Source: Sphaerospermopsis sp. SIO1G1 (GTDB lineage: Bacteria; Cyanobacteriota; Cyanobacteriia; Cyanobacteriales; Nostocaceae). Taken from it: 64,000 nucleotides of DNA. Where the stretch lies: contig JAAHFX010000008.1 of NCBI GenBank assembly GCA_010672785.1, positions 83,603 to 147,602 on the forward strand, written 5' to 3'. The notes beneath the pieces were generated by a model, which did not search any database, was not told the origin of the DNA, and saw nothing but the letters and a program-made list of their open reading frames with translations. The translations under genes and the position numbers were made by a program. Positions 44,787 to 53,689 of this stretch are shown here, in pieces (position 1 is the first letter of the stretch; each line of letters starts with the position of its first letter).

Positions 44787-45034
44787 TGACAGTTACAAAA
44801 CAAAACATTAGCAGCGAAAATTCTACATTTAATCAGCTACTAATGGAATTACAGGAAGAATGTCAAAATGTAATTTCTTTAGTTAATCAATTGCAACTGT
44901 CTGAATTAAGCGATCGCCAAAAGGGTAAAATACTCTCAGAATTATTAGTAGCATCAATTCATTTACATTCCCATTGTGATGAAGATTGGCAAAATTTGAT
45001 TTCTGATGAGTTGGAAACTTTAGTAGATGATTAG
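44786..45034 (+). CDS. small conserved-looking acidic protein
   Basis: 82 residues with FNQLLMELQEECQNVISLVN, QKGKILSELLVASIHLHSHC and an acidic end (DEDWQNLISDELETLVDD). It is probably the partner of the basic protein encoded just upstream. I cannot name the family. Confidence 0.6.
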   Translation: MTVTKQNISSENSTFNQLLMELQEECQNVISLVNQLQLSELSDRQKGKILSELLVASIHLHSHCDEDWQNLISDELETLVDD

Positions 45035-45113
45035 TTTATAGAATTTTATGGATATCAAGAGGTTTAAACATGATTTAATTACATCCTGAATTTTTAACAA
45101 AAAATGGTGAAAA

Positions 45114-45181
45114 ACAAGCAGAAGATATTATTTTAGCTTTTCATGATCCTGAAACTCGGAAGTTTACAGATTTGGTACAAT
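45114..45181 (+). pseudogene. xisI 3' fragment
   Basis: One frame reads EKQAEDIILAFHDPETRKFT and DLVQFNL, nearly the C-terminus of the XisI-like protein at 40818 (DIVLAFHDPETRKLTDF). No start or upstream body is present. Confidence 0.7.
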
Positions 45182-45251
45182 TTAATTTAGGGTGGGTCTG
45201 ATTGGATTCATCTGTCAAGTTATTAACAACCTAGAAAATAACATTAAAAAA

Positions 45252-46574
45252 ATGAGCAACACATCAGAACATACTTGGTATCAACAAAGAGAAATATTAT
45301 CTTTTAATTATCTACAATCAATAATTACTAAAAAAGGATGTAAAATTCGTAAACTAGAGCAGGATAATGATATTGATGCAGAAATAGAAATATTTGATAC
45401 TTTACAAGACAAAAATCAAACATTAGCTCAGTTCATAAAAATACAATTAAAAGCAGAAGATGAGTGTGAAATAAAAAGTGATCATATTATTTATGATAAA
45501 TGTCCTGTTAAGTTTTTGCATTTTTGTGATGTTTGTGATATTCCTGTTGTTTTAGTTTTATACGAAGCTAATACAGAAAAAGCATATTGGTTATGGATGC
45601 AGGATTATATTTACAATGATTTAGATATTAATAACTACACGTGGCGTAATAATCAAAATACAGTTACTCTAAAAATACCTATTCATAATTTAGTTAATAA
45701 TGATGAAATATTTTTTAAAGATATAACATTAATAGGAGATAAAGGAATTAATGAAATATCTCAGATGCGTAAATCGAAAACGTATCAAAATTATTATACT
45801 GTGATGAAGCAGAGTGATAAATCTCATGGAACATTAAGAAGAATAGCCGTTGAAATCTTAATTGAGAAATCTTTTGCATATTCACACGATGCAATGAAAT
45901 TAATAATACCGAAAATTAATAGAGATTTTATTAATAGTGATTATTATAGATCAGATATAACTAAAGAAATTTTTGCAAATAAACACAGTGATATTATATG
46001 GCTATTTTTCTATGACGATCCTTTACAGTTAGATCATGGGTTACCTTTTTGTCGCACTGAATGGATAAAAAATCGTAACAAAATAAATCCAGTAATATTT
46101 ACGAATAATGAGTATGAAAAATTAATTGATAGTATTCAAATTCAGTGGTTAGAAAATTTCAATATATCTTCAGATTTTATAAGGAATAAGCAATTAACAA
46201 AAGGTAAATATTTTGATATAGCACAAGAACTTTATCAAAAATTCTGTGGTTTATACGATAAAATACAGACAATATATATAAGTTATCAGAACTGCTATAT
46301 TTCTTTAGATGAAATGAGAAATAAAATTAGAAGTATAAGTGAAACTACAAAACAACTAAATTTAGCAATATCTGATATAGATTATCCACCTTATGAGTGT
46401 AAAGATATGAATCAGAAATTAATTGAATTAGTTGCACTTTTATATAATATAGTGATTGTTTGTAAGGATAAAAATCATGATGAAGCAAATATTAAATACT
46501 TAGCTAGTATGTGTTTAAAAGATATTGAAAAAATCAGACCTTTGTATGAATATGAGAGAGAAAAAGCTAAATAA
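45252..46574 (+). CDS. DUF4365-domain protein
   Basis: 440 residues from the ATG at 45252; the frame opens earlier, but MSNTSEHTWYQQREILSFNY fits the family start. DNDIDAEIEIFD followed by FIKIQLKAEDECEIKSD corresponds to the D...E-x-K-like core of DUF4365, a PD-(D/E)XK-related domain often found in defence proteins. The C-terminal ~250 residues are helical and unassigned. The codon use is very AT-rich, suggesting acquired DNA. Confidence 0.7.
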   Translation: MSNTSEHTWYQQREILSFNYLQSIITKKGCKIRKLEQDNDIDAEIEIFDTLQDKNQTLAQFIKIQLKAEDECEIKSDHIIYDKCPVKFLHFCDVCDIPVVLVLYEANTEKAYWLWMQDYIYNDLDINNYTWRNNQNTVTLKIPIHNLVNNDEIFFKDITLIGDKGINEISQMRKSKTYQNYYTVMKQSDKSHGTLRRIAVEILIEKSFAYSHDAMKLIIPKINRDFINSDYYRSDITKEIFANKHSDIIWLFFYDDPLQLDHGLPFCRTEWIKNRNKINPVIFTNNEYEKLIDSIQIQWLENFNISSDFIRNKQLTKGKYFDIAQELYQKFCGLYDKIQTIYISYQNCYISLDEMRNKIRSISETTKQLNLAISDIDYPPYECKDMNQKLIELVALLYNIVIVCKDKNHDEANIKYLASMCLKDIEKIRPLYEYEREKAK

Positions 46575-46609
46575 ATACAGCGGTTTCCAAAGTTATAGAG
46601 TTACCAACT

Positions 46610-46918
46610 ATGATTAATCTCAGTCAAGATATTCAATCCCTCTCAACCTTCAAACGCAACACCAATCAACTAATTAATCAAATTAAAGAAACCTGTAATA
46701 CTCTAATTTTAACAATTAATGGTAAAGCAGAATTAGTAGTACAAGATGCTGCATCTTATCAAAAAAACCTCGATTACATCAAACAATTAGAAACAATGAT
46801 TGCAAGTAAAAAAGAATTAGAACCGACAAAAAGCAACAACCAAAAAGCACTTGAATTTTTAAAAATGTGGGAACAAGAAGGAGATGAACAAGAACAAACA
46901 GGAAGTTTCGAGTATTGA
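46610..46918 (+). CDS. Phd/YefM-type antitoxin
   Basis: 102 residues: IQSLSTFKRNTNQLINQIKE, TLILTINGKAELVVQDAASY and an acidic, Gln-rich tail. The Phd/YefM fold binds DNA and neutralises a toxin, usually RelE/ParE encoded next to it. No such toxin gene follows directly, so it is orphaned or acts on another toxin. Confidence 0.82.
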   Translation: MINLSQDIQSLSTFKRNTNQLINQIKETCNTLILTINGKAELVVQDAASYQKNLDYIKQLETMIASKKELEPTKSNNQKALEFLKMWEQEGDEQEQTGSFEY

Positions 46919-46961
46919 TATCAATCTTTGTCATACGTAAATTTATTATATAATCAAATAA

Positions 46962-47201
46962 ATGAATCAACAAACTATCTTTCACGAAATTGCTTCTCAA
47001 GTGCAATTATTCCAAAGTATAGAACAAAAAGAAACATTTATATTTGTACTTGGTGCTTTAACATCTCGGTTAATTAGTTTACATAAAGCAGCCGAAATTA
47101 TGGAAATGGATACAGAAATGTTTTTGAAAGTTATGGAATTAATGGGAATAGATTTTTCATATCTTACCGTTGAAGATATCGCTATAGAAAAACACTGGTA
47201 A
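46962..47201 (+). CDS. UPF0175-type antitoxin
   Basis: 79 residues. FIFVLGALTSRLISLHKAAE and IMEMDTEMFLKVMELMGIDF, then YLTVEDIAIEK, match UPF0175, the antitoxin commonly encoded immediately before DUF3368 PIN-like toxins. Here the interrupted DUF3368 gene begins 5 bp downstream, as expected. Confidence 0.78.
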   Translation: MNQQTIFHEIASQVQLFQSIEQKETFIFVLGALTSRLISLHKAAEIMEMDTEMFLKVMELMGIDFSYLTVEDIAIEKHW

Positions 47202-47206
47202 GTATA

Positions 47207-47692
47207 ATGAAAATAGTGTTTAACTCTTCCCCTTTAATTTTCCTATCCAGATTAAATTTCCTAGATTTATTCCTGACAAACGAAGCTCAATTTTTCTTAC
47301 CGGAAAGTGTTTCAACAGAAATCAGTGCTAAACAAGATCAATCATCTGCACATATTAATCAACTAATCGCTGAGAATAAATTATTAATCTAAAAATTACA
47401 ATTAGTTTCTTTAGCTAATCGGTTAAATGAGCGTTTAGGAATAGGAGAATCTCAAGCTATTGCTTTAGGTGTAGAATTACAACCAGATTATATTATTTTA
47501 GATGACTTTGCAGCCAGAAAAGAAGCAATAAGATTAGGATTAAATGTGAAAGGAACTTTGTTGGCAGTGATTCGTAAATTGCAAGTAGATGGTAAAATTA
47601 ATATCGCTGATTTAAATAGTTTGTATGAACAAATAATGAATGTTAATTTTAGGATCAAGCGAGAAATTTTTAATAGTATTTTTGAGTATTGA
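47207..47692 (+). pseudogene. DUF3368 PIN-like toxin with one in-frame TAA
   Basis: The first 61 codons give KIVFNSSPLIFLSRLNFLDL, the DUF3368 start with N-S-S-P-L around the first metal-binding Asp position. A TAA at 47390-47392 stops translation, but the same frame then reads LQLVSLANRLNERLGIGESQ, DYIILDDFAARKEAIRLGLN and on to a TGA at 47692, total 161 codons, normal for the family. Only one nonsense codon separates it from an intact toxin. The partner antitoxin just upstream is intact. Confidence 0.88.
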
Positions 47693-47733
47693 TCAATATT
47701 TGATAATTAAAATGGCGATGAAGTTTTACTTTT

Positions 47734-48249
47734 TTACACTAAAACTTGAACATCACTAAAAGCAGGTTTAATAAACTCCTCCTTATCCTCCAAACTAACA
47801 TAACCCAAATTAACAGCCATATCCATCAATTCACTTAAAAACCGCCTCAACTCATCCACAACTTGCTGTTTATTAAACATCACTAATCTTTCCTCCGTTG
47901 AATAACCAACCTCCCTTAAATAACACTTAATTTCATTACCAACAGGTACAAACTTAATCATCAACCAATAACTTTCAGCAAAGTCCAAACGAATAGTTTT
48001 ACCCCTTTGTAAATCTCCTATATGTTCAGCCAATCTCTCCTCTAATAACATACAAATATCTGGATCAAAAAATACATTAAATTCTGTTTCTCCTATTTCT
48101 ATAATCACTTTGTGATCATATTCATAACAGAACATTCTTAACCCTAATTCAAAAGGCGATAATTCTCCTAAAGGATCATCAGGAGGATCAGCAAAATTTT
48201 CTAAATTTCGTTCTGCTAATCTAATTTTAAATTGCTCAACTTTATTCAT
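47734..48249 (-). CDS. possible immunity protein (171 residues)
   Basis: An acidic protein: ENFADPPDDPLGELSPFELG, KVIIEIGETEFNVFFDPDIC and LDFAESYWLMIKFVPVGNEI. Small size, acidity and a place 37 bp after the toxin-like gene fit immunity proteins of polymorphic toxin systems. No named family is recognised. Confidence 0.55.
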   Translation of the reverse strand: MNKVEQFKIRLAERNLENFADPPDDPLGELSPFELGLRMFCYEYDHKVIIEIGETEFNVFFDPDICMLLEERLAEHIGDLQRGKTIRLDFAESYWLMIKFVPVGNEIKCYLREVGYSTEERLVMFNKQQVVDELRRFLSELMDMAVNLGYVSLEDKEEFIKPAFSDVQVLV

Positions 48250-48286
48250 TATAATTACTCCTTAATTCTATTGACTTTATTGAATT

Positions 48287-48634
48287 TTATTTAGGCTTTA
48301 CTATCGGATAAGCATATTTAATTGTACCATCTGGATTTCTCCCAATTACAGCATAAATTACATTGTCTGTAACACTGCCATCAGTATGATATACTCTACC
48401 AATGGGACGATTAAATTTAATAGTATAATTTCCATAATAATTAGGAATTAACTTTTCCAATTTCAACCAATCTTGATCATTTAACCATTGTCCTTGATCT
48501 TGATTTTTACTAGATGCTCTACCCTGTAAATTACTATCTTCGACTGTATCATCAATAATATCAGAGTCAACAATCTCTATATATTCTAGCTCATTCAATG
48601 ACAATTTATGGCACTCCTGATAAATCTCAATCAC
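48287..48634 (-). CDS. orphan polymorphic-toxin-like C-terminal domain
   Basis: 115 residues from a GTG start. After an acidic leader, WLNDQDWLKLEKLIPNYYGN, then VTDNVIYAVIGRNPDGTIKY and AYPIVKPK, looks like the last domain of a CDI/RHS-type toxin (a short, mostly beta domain with GRNPDGTIKYAYP). Any N-terminal delivery region is absent; a TAG lies five codons upstream in frame. It may be a detached toxin cassette. Confidence 0.5.
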   Translation of the reverse strand: MIEIYQECHKLSLNELEYIEIVDSDIIDDTVEDSNLQGRASSKNQDQGQWLNDQDWLKLEKLIPNYYGNYTIKFNRPIGRVYHTDGSVTDNVIYAVIGRNPDGTIKYAYPIVKPK

Positions 48635-48831
48635 AGGGATTATACGCTAAAATATCTGCCCGAAGGTATGGCTATTTGATGTAGGTAGTATGAAGTGCGA
48701 TCGCTGTTTGATGTAAGTAGAATAAAGTGCGATAGCGAAGCTCACCGCAGGTATTGCCTTGTTAGGGATCTTGGTTTAGTTGGATAGCAATGAATGTAAA
48801 ATAAAAACAGCTATACAAGGAGATTTCAATT

Positions 48832-49089
48832 ATGCCAGAAAATCAAGAACCAAACGATAAAGATTACGAAATATCTCGCCAATTAAGAAGTCTGAATAGA
48901 CGAGTTGAACGACTTGAAGATACTCAGTTGACAGGTAGAGAATTAAATAGAGGATTTGATAAGATTTACGAAGAAATTGATCATCTGGAAGATAAATTTG
49001 ATCTTCTTCAGTCAGAATTTAACACCTTTCATAATGAAATTAATCAAAAACTAGATATAACCTTAAAGCATATCACCGGAATTAATTAA
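48832..49089 (+). CDS. small coiled-coil protein
   Basis: 85 residues, strongly heptad-like (RSLNRRVERLEDTQLTGREL, IDHLEDKFDLLQSEFNTFHN). It is preceded by AAGGAGATTTCAATT, a good ribosome-binding site. Function is unknown; such small coiled-coil proteins are common in cyanobacterial genomes. Confidence 0.7.
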   Translation: MPENQEPNDKDYEISRQLRSLNRRVERLEDTQLTGRELNRGFDKIYEEIDHLEDKFDLLQSEFNTFHNEINQKLDITLKHITGIN

Positions 49090-49226
49090 GGCGATAGCGT
49101 TCGCGGAGCGTCTCGTAGAAATAGCTTACCGAAAGTATCGCTAGTGATAGATTATTTTAGTATAATGATTAGAGTGAGTCTTAATGGCTTACCTTAATTA
49201 CCTAATTGTTAATAGGTGAACAACTT

Positions 49227-49487
49227 ATGCTAAAAACTTTTAACGCTATTTTGAAAAATAATTCTATTCAATGGGTTGATGAAACTCCCGAAATAGAATT
49301 AGATAGTTCCATTAAGGTGCATATTACTTTATTAGAAGAAATAGCAGCACCTCAACAGAAATCTAATAGTCAAAAAATGGCAGAAGCATTAAAAAAAATA
49401 TCAAAAAAGAATATTCTTACTGAAATTGATCCACAAAAATGGCAACAAGAAATTCGTCAAGATCGCTCCCTTCCTAACCGTGATTAG
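49227..49487 (+). CDS. antitoxin-like protein without adjacent toxin
   Basis: 86 residues from the ATG at 49227 (AGGTG 8 bp upstream). LKTFNAILKNNSIQWVDETP is followed by SQKMAEALKKISKK and WQQEIRQDRSLPNRD, a pattern usual in cyanobacterial antitoxins paired with PIN toxins. The IS1634-type element begins ~70 bp downstream, where a toxin gene would be expected, so the insertion may have displaced or destroyed it. Confidence 0.65.
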   Translation: MLKTFNAILKNNSIQWVDETPEIELDSSIKVHITLLEEIAAPQQKSNSQKMAEALKKISKKNILTEIDPQKWQQEIRQDRSLPNRD

Positions 49488-49558
49488 ATTATTTGAAGTA
49501 TATAAGTACCCAAGCAAAATTAATTGCACATATTGATTAAAAACAGAACTCCTTGTAT

Positions 49559-51399
49559 CCCACATTCCGCACCCGGAAGAGTCACAGATCAAAAAAGCCA
49601 GTAAAGTAGTACATAATAACTATAAATAATTCCGAGAACAAGAGGCTTAATGAAAGTAAGTAGCATTAAGCTAGGCAAAGAGTGAAAAAGTGAAGTTCCG
49701 TACCATGACTCAAAGAAAGGCGAAATTAAATAGTAAAAAAAATTAATTGTTCAGAGAATCAAAAATGAGAAAATCACAACAGAAATAGTAGAGGAAACTG
49801 TTGTGAAATTAAAACCGCAAGAAATAGAAATTCAGAACATAGACCATTTAGGGATAGTAGCAGGAATAGTAGATTCAATAGGAATAGTAGAAATAATAAA
49901 TGAATTAATAGGAGTAGAAAAAAGCGAAAAAGTAAGCGCAGGTCAAGTAGTAAAAGCCATGATAATAAACGGATTAGGATTTGTATCCAAACCGTTATAT
50001 ATGTTTCCCCAATATTTTTGAAACTAGCATCGGGAAATCAAGCAGATTCATCATGTTTTGGTCAAATAGCAGTAGAATATCAAAAACAATTAGAAGTTAA
50101 TAGTCTCATAGTAGCAGACTCTGCTTTATATACAGAATCAAACCTGAAAATGATGTCAGAATTACAGTGGTTATGTCGAGTACCATTAAGTATAAAGGCA
50201 GCGAAATCATTAATCTCAACAATACCAGAATCAGAATTTATTGATAGTATAATACCAGGATATAAATTAGCATCAAAAATCGAAAATTATGCAGGAATAG
50301 AACAAAGATGGTTAGTGGTGCAAAGTCAAGAAAGAAGAGAATCAGACCTGCGTAAGCTCACCCAAAAAATTACCAAAGCCGAATCAAAAGCTGTCCAAGA
50401 ATTGAAAAAGTTATCACAAGAAGAATTTGCTTGTGAAGCAGATGCTATCAAGGCATTATCGAAACTATCAAAACAGTTTAAATATCACCAAATTAAAGAG
50501 AATAAAGTTACTCAAATCAAATCTAAGACAAAATATTCTCCACAAGAAATATCTTACCAAATATCAGCTACAGTCTCTGAGGATGAAAGTAAAATTAATA
50601 CAGAAGTGCTGAGTGCAGGGCGGTTTATTATTGCGACCAATGTTTTAGATTCAAAGGAACTTAGTGATGATTCCATGCTCAGTGAATATAAAGCCCAACA
50701 ATCATGTGAAAGAGGGTTTGGTTTTCTTAAAGACCCATTATTTTTTGCAGACAGTATCTTCCTCAAAAGTCCTGAAAGAATAGAGTCTTTGGGAATGATT
50801 ATGGGTTTATGTCTATTGGTTTATACTTTGGCTCAACGTCAAATTAGAAATGCTCTAAAAGAGTCTGAATCTACTATTAAAAATCAATTAGGTAAAGCAA
50901 CTAACCGACCTACTTTACGCTGGATTTTTCAATGTTTTCAATGCATTCATTTGGTGAAACTCAATCAGGAGGAACATATTTCTAATTGGAATCAACAGAG
51001 AGATTTTATTTTGAGTCTTTTACCTGATGATTGTTTAGTTTACTATCAATTAGTCACCTAATTTTTCTCTCTATTAATTGAATTTATATTGTGACAATGA
51101 GCTAATTTCTTTAATTCATACATAGCTCTATTTTACTATGTCTATAATTTTGTTTTTTACTGCCATTTATTAATCTAAGTTATGTGTTTGGTCTTGAGTG
51201 TCTTCATTTAGTTATCTGTTTACTCCTCTGGGTTGTGTTTATTCTTATTGCTCCTTATTGAGAATTGGTTTTGATGACATTTTTGATGTTTTTCTTGTTC
51301 ACCAATGTATTTTTTCGCTCATATGTGTTTTTTAATTCTAAGGTTTATTTTTTATCTATGTAATTCCACTATTGTGACACTTGGGGTGCGGAATGTGGG
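49559..51399 (+). mobile_element. IS1634-type insertion sequence, internally deleted
   Basis: The inverted ends CCCACATTCCGCACCC (49559-49574) and its complement (51384-51399) continue imperfectly for ~28 bp. The 6-bp direct duplication TTGTAT flanks it (49553-49558 and 51400-51405). About 240 bp precede and 320 bp follow the transposase frames, with no other gene. Length is about 1.84 kb. Intact ends could still be mobilised by a full-length relative. Confidence 0.92.
49803..51061 (+). pseudogene. IS1634-family transposase, internal deletion and frame break
   Basis: The N-terminal part (49803-50021, GTG start) has the DUF4277 pattern IQNIDHLGIVAGIVDSIGIV and IINGLGFVSKPLYMFPQYF. The second frame (50018-51061) resumes with LASGNQADSSCFGQ, NSLIVADSALYTESNLKMMS and RGFGFLKDPLFFADSIF. 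About 125-140 residues between them, including the first catalytic Asp of the DDE triad, are missing, and the halves are in different frames. It cannot encode active transposase. Confidence 0.9.
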
Positions 51400-51503
51400 T
51401 TGTATTCCTTAACTGTTCCCTACTCGCTGTTAATAGTTACCTCTCCTAATTAAGAAATTTATTTTGCACGACTACTTACCAAATCCTCTCAAATCCTGAT
51501 CAT

Positions 51504-53399
51504 TCATTCAACCTCATCATCAATATCATATATTTCCATATCTGGAGAGACTCCTACATCCGATAAATCAAAAGAATCATCTGTTGTACTAATCATTTGT
51601 CCAGAAAAGAAATTAGCTAGACTTTTTGCCGCTTTTGTGACTTCTTCAAGATCCCAGCTTGATACAGGTGGTGATGATACAGGTGTAGGATTTTCAACAG
51701 GAGGTGTGTTGGTAACTACAGGTTCACTTGGGGGTGGGGTTGGTGTTGGTGCTGGTGCTAGTGGTTGATAATAAGTAGGAGTACTGGGTAGTGGTGTCTG
51801 AACACGGGTAGAGTCTTGGGGAGGAGGGTTTTTTCTGGTAGTAGTTGTACGGGATGAATCGGCTTTTTCTAAATTAACTTGAATATCACGTTGGAAAGTC
51901 TGCTGAAAAGCAGTTGTAATGATTGGTAAATCAGACCTACTCTTTTCATACCATGCTTGTTTAATAGCAATGCGGGCTAAATGACCATCAAATTCTAACA
52001 ATTCACCCATTTGTCGTAACATTGCTCTTCTTGATGGTGGTTGTAAGTTAGCTAGTACCTGATCCCAAATTTGGCTGAGGTCATTTTGTGATCCGTTCCC
52101 TGCTTCCTGCATAGGTGCAGTTGGAGTTTGTGGTGGTTGTGGTGCAGGTGTGGGTTGAGGTGGTGGTAAATGATGACTTGGTGGGTTATGGGTAGGTGGT
52201 GGAGATGGGGGAGGGTTATAATTTACTGGTGGAGGCGGTGCAGATATGGCTGGAGTATTAACTGGTTGGGGTACGTTTGCCACCTGTGTGACTACTTGTT
52301 GTTGAATATTCGCACTAGGCAATAATCCCAGTAAAGTGACTTCTAACCATAACCGGGGTTGGGTAGTATTTTTGAGTTGGACTTCAGCGGTTCTCAGATG
52401 TTGTTGTCCCTGTAATATTGTTGGTATTTCTAGTTTGTGAGCAAAGTTAACTAATTCTGTCCAGGTTTGTTGAGTACAAGCCACTAAGTCTTGACGAGTG
52501 GGTGCTGTTTTGGCAATTAGTAAATCTCGATAAAAAGAGGCTAGGTTTTGCAGAATTATTAATGGTTCTCTTCCCCGGTCTAAAATTTTACGGGTCGCAT
52601 CTAACACTATTTCTGAGTTATCTTTGGCGATCGCCTCTAATAAAACCAATAGGTCTTTTTCACTGACTGAACCAACTAAGTCCCAAACTTGATCTGGTTT
52701 GATTTCTGAGGGTAATAATGCTAATTGATCCAATAAACTTTCTGCATCTCGTAAACCACCTTGGGAAATTTGAGCCACTAGGGTCAGAGATTCAATAGTA
52801 ATATTTATATTTTCTTTTTCGGCAATTTCACTTAAATGCCTCACCATCGCTTCTAATTGAATTCGCCGAAAATCAAACCTTTGGCAACGAGAAATAATTG
52901 TTGGTAAAACTCGCTGGGGATCGGTTGTTGCCAGCACAAAAACTACGTATTTGGGTGGTTCTTCTAAAGTTTTCAGTAGTGCATTAAAAGCAGCGGTACT
53001 GAGCATATGACACTCATCAATCACATACACTTTATACCGACACTGTACTGGAGCAAATTGGGCTTTTTCAATCAGTTCCCGGATATTATCTACACCAGTA
53101 TTACTAGCTGCATCAATTTCAATTACATCCAAAGAGTAACTTTTAGTAATACTTTGACAAGTTTCACAAACTCCGCAGGGTTGCGGGGTAGGCTTGTCAC
53201 TTTTGAGACAATTTAACGATTTAGCTAAAATTCTGGCACTGGAAGTTTTACCTGTACCTCTAGGGCCTGTAAATAAATAAGCAGGAGCAATTTTGGCAGA
53301 ACTGATGGCATTGGTGAGGGTTGTAGCGATCGCCTCCTGTCCTACCAATTCAGCAAAACTTTTTGGGCGATACTTATGGTGTAGGGGTTCGTAAGGCAT
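51504..53399 (-). CDS. dnaX: DNA polymerase III subunits gamma/tau
   Basis: 631 residues. YEPLHHKYRPKSFAELVGQE opens the clamp-loader AAA+ domain, with Walker A GPRGTGKTSSARI, the zinc module CLKSDKPTPQPCGVCETCQ, Walker B VIDECHMLS and sensor SRCQRFDF. A Pro-rich linker (about residues 375-430) leads to a C-terminal domain (LSQIWDQVLANLQPPSRRAM) that contacts the polymerase in tau. No intein is present. Confidence 0.95.
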   Translation of the reverse strand: MPYEPLHHKYRPKSFAELVGQEAIATTLTNAISSAKIAPAYLFTGPRGTGKTSSARILAKSLNCLKSDKPTPQPCGVCETCQSITKSYSLDVIEIDAASNTGVDNIRELIEKAQFAPVQCRYKVYVIDECHMLSTAAFNALLKTLEEPPKYVVFVLATTDPQRVLPTIISRCQRFDFRRIQLEAMVRHLSEIAEKENINITIESLTLVAQISQGGLRDAESLLDQLALLPSEIKPDQVWDLVGSVSEKDLLVLLEAIAKDNSEIVLDATRKILDRGREPLIILQNLASFYRDLLIAKTAPTRQDLVACTQQTWTELVNFAHKLEIPTILQGQQHLRTAEVQLKNTTQPRLWLEVTLLGLLPSANIQQQVVTQVANVPQPVNTPAISAPPPPVNYNPPPSPPPTHNPPSHHLPPPQPTPAPQPPQTPTAPMQEAGNGSQNDLSQIWDQVLANLQPPSRRAMLRQMGELLEFDGHLARIAIKQAWYEKSRSDLPIITTAFQQTFQRDIQVNLEKADSSRTTTTRKNPPPQDSTRVQTPLPSTPTYYQPLAPAPTPTPPPSEPVVTNTPPVENPTPVSSPPVSSWDLEEVTKAAKSLANFFSGQMISTTDDSFDLSDVGVSPDMEIYDIDDEVE

Positions 53400-53407
53400 G
53401 GGCGCTA

Positions 53408-53440
53408 ATCAGTTAACAGTGAACAGTTAACAGTAAACAG
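53408..53440. repeat. AACAGTT/GAACAGT tandem repeat
   Basis: CAGTTAACAGTGAACAGTTA and neighbouring units form a short heptamer array just upstream of dnaX, of the type also seen at 57160-57190 and 59581-59690. Confidence 0.75.
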
Positions 53441-53533
53441 TTTTAGAGTATCACCACTTACTAGAATTGAGGGTTTCACTATTTTAACAACTGATGATTG
53501 TTTCCTATGGAAAAGATTTTTCAGTATATTTAG

Positions 53534-53625
53534 TAGGACTTACGCATTTTTATGAAATGTTGGGGTTTGAGATTGCTTCCTTACGTCGCAATGACAGTAT
53601 TTGAACTAGGTTTTACGTAAGTCCT
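53534..53625 (+). mobile_element. MITE family B, copy 2
   Basis: AGGACTTACG (53535-53544) and its complement CGTAAGTCCT (53616-53625) bracket 92 bp that include GGGGTTTGAGATTGCTTCCT. The body matches the degenerate copy at 17141-17224. Confidence 0.82.
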
Positions 53626-53689
53626 GGATCATTACCCGGACAAGATATCACCTCACCAATCACCAATCACCAGCAAACCCCAAGTATTT

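Noticed and set aside
49803..51061. Programmed frameshift between the two transposase frames
   Set aside because: The T-run at the junction invites it, but about 125-140 residues including a catalytic Asp are missing, so the break is a deletion, not recoding.
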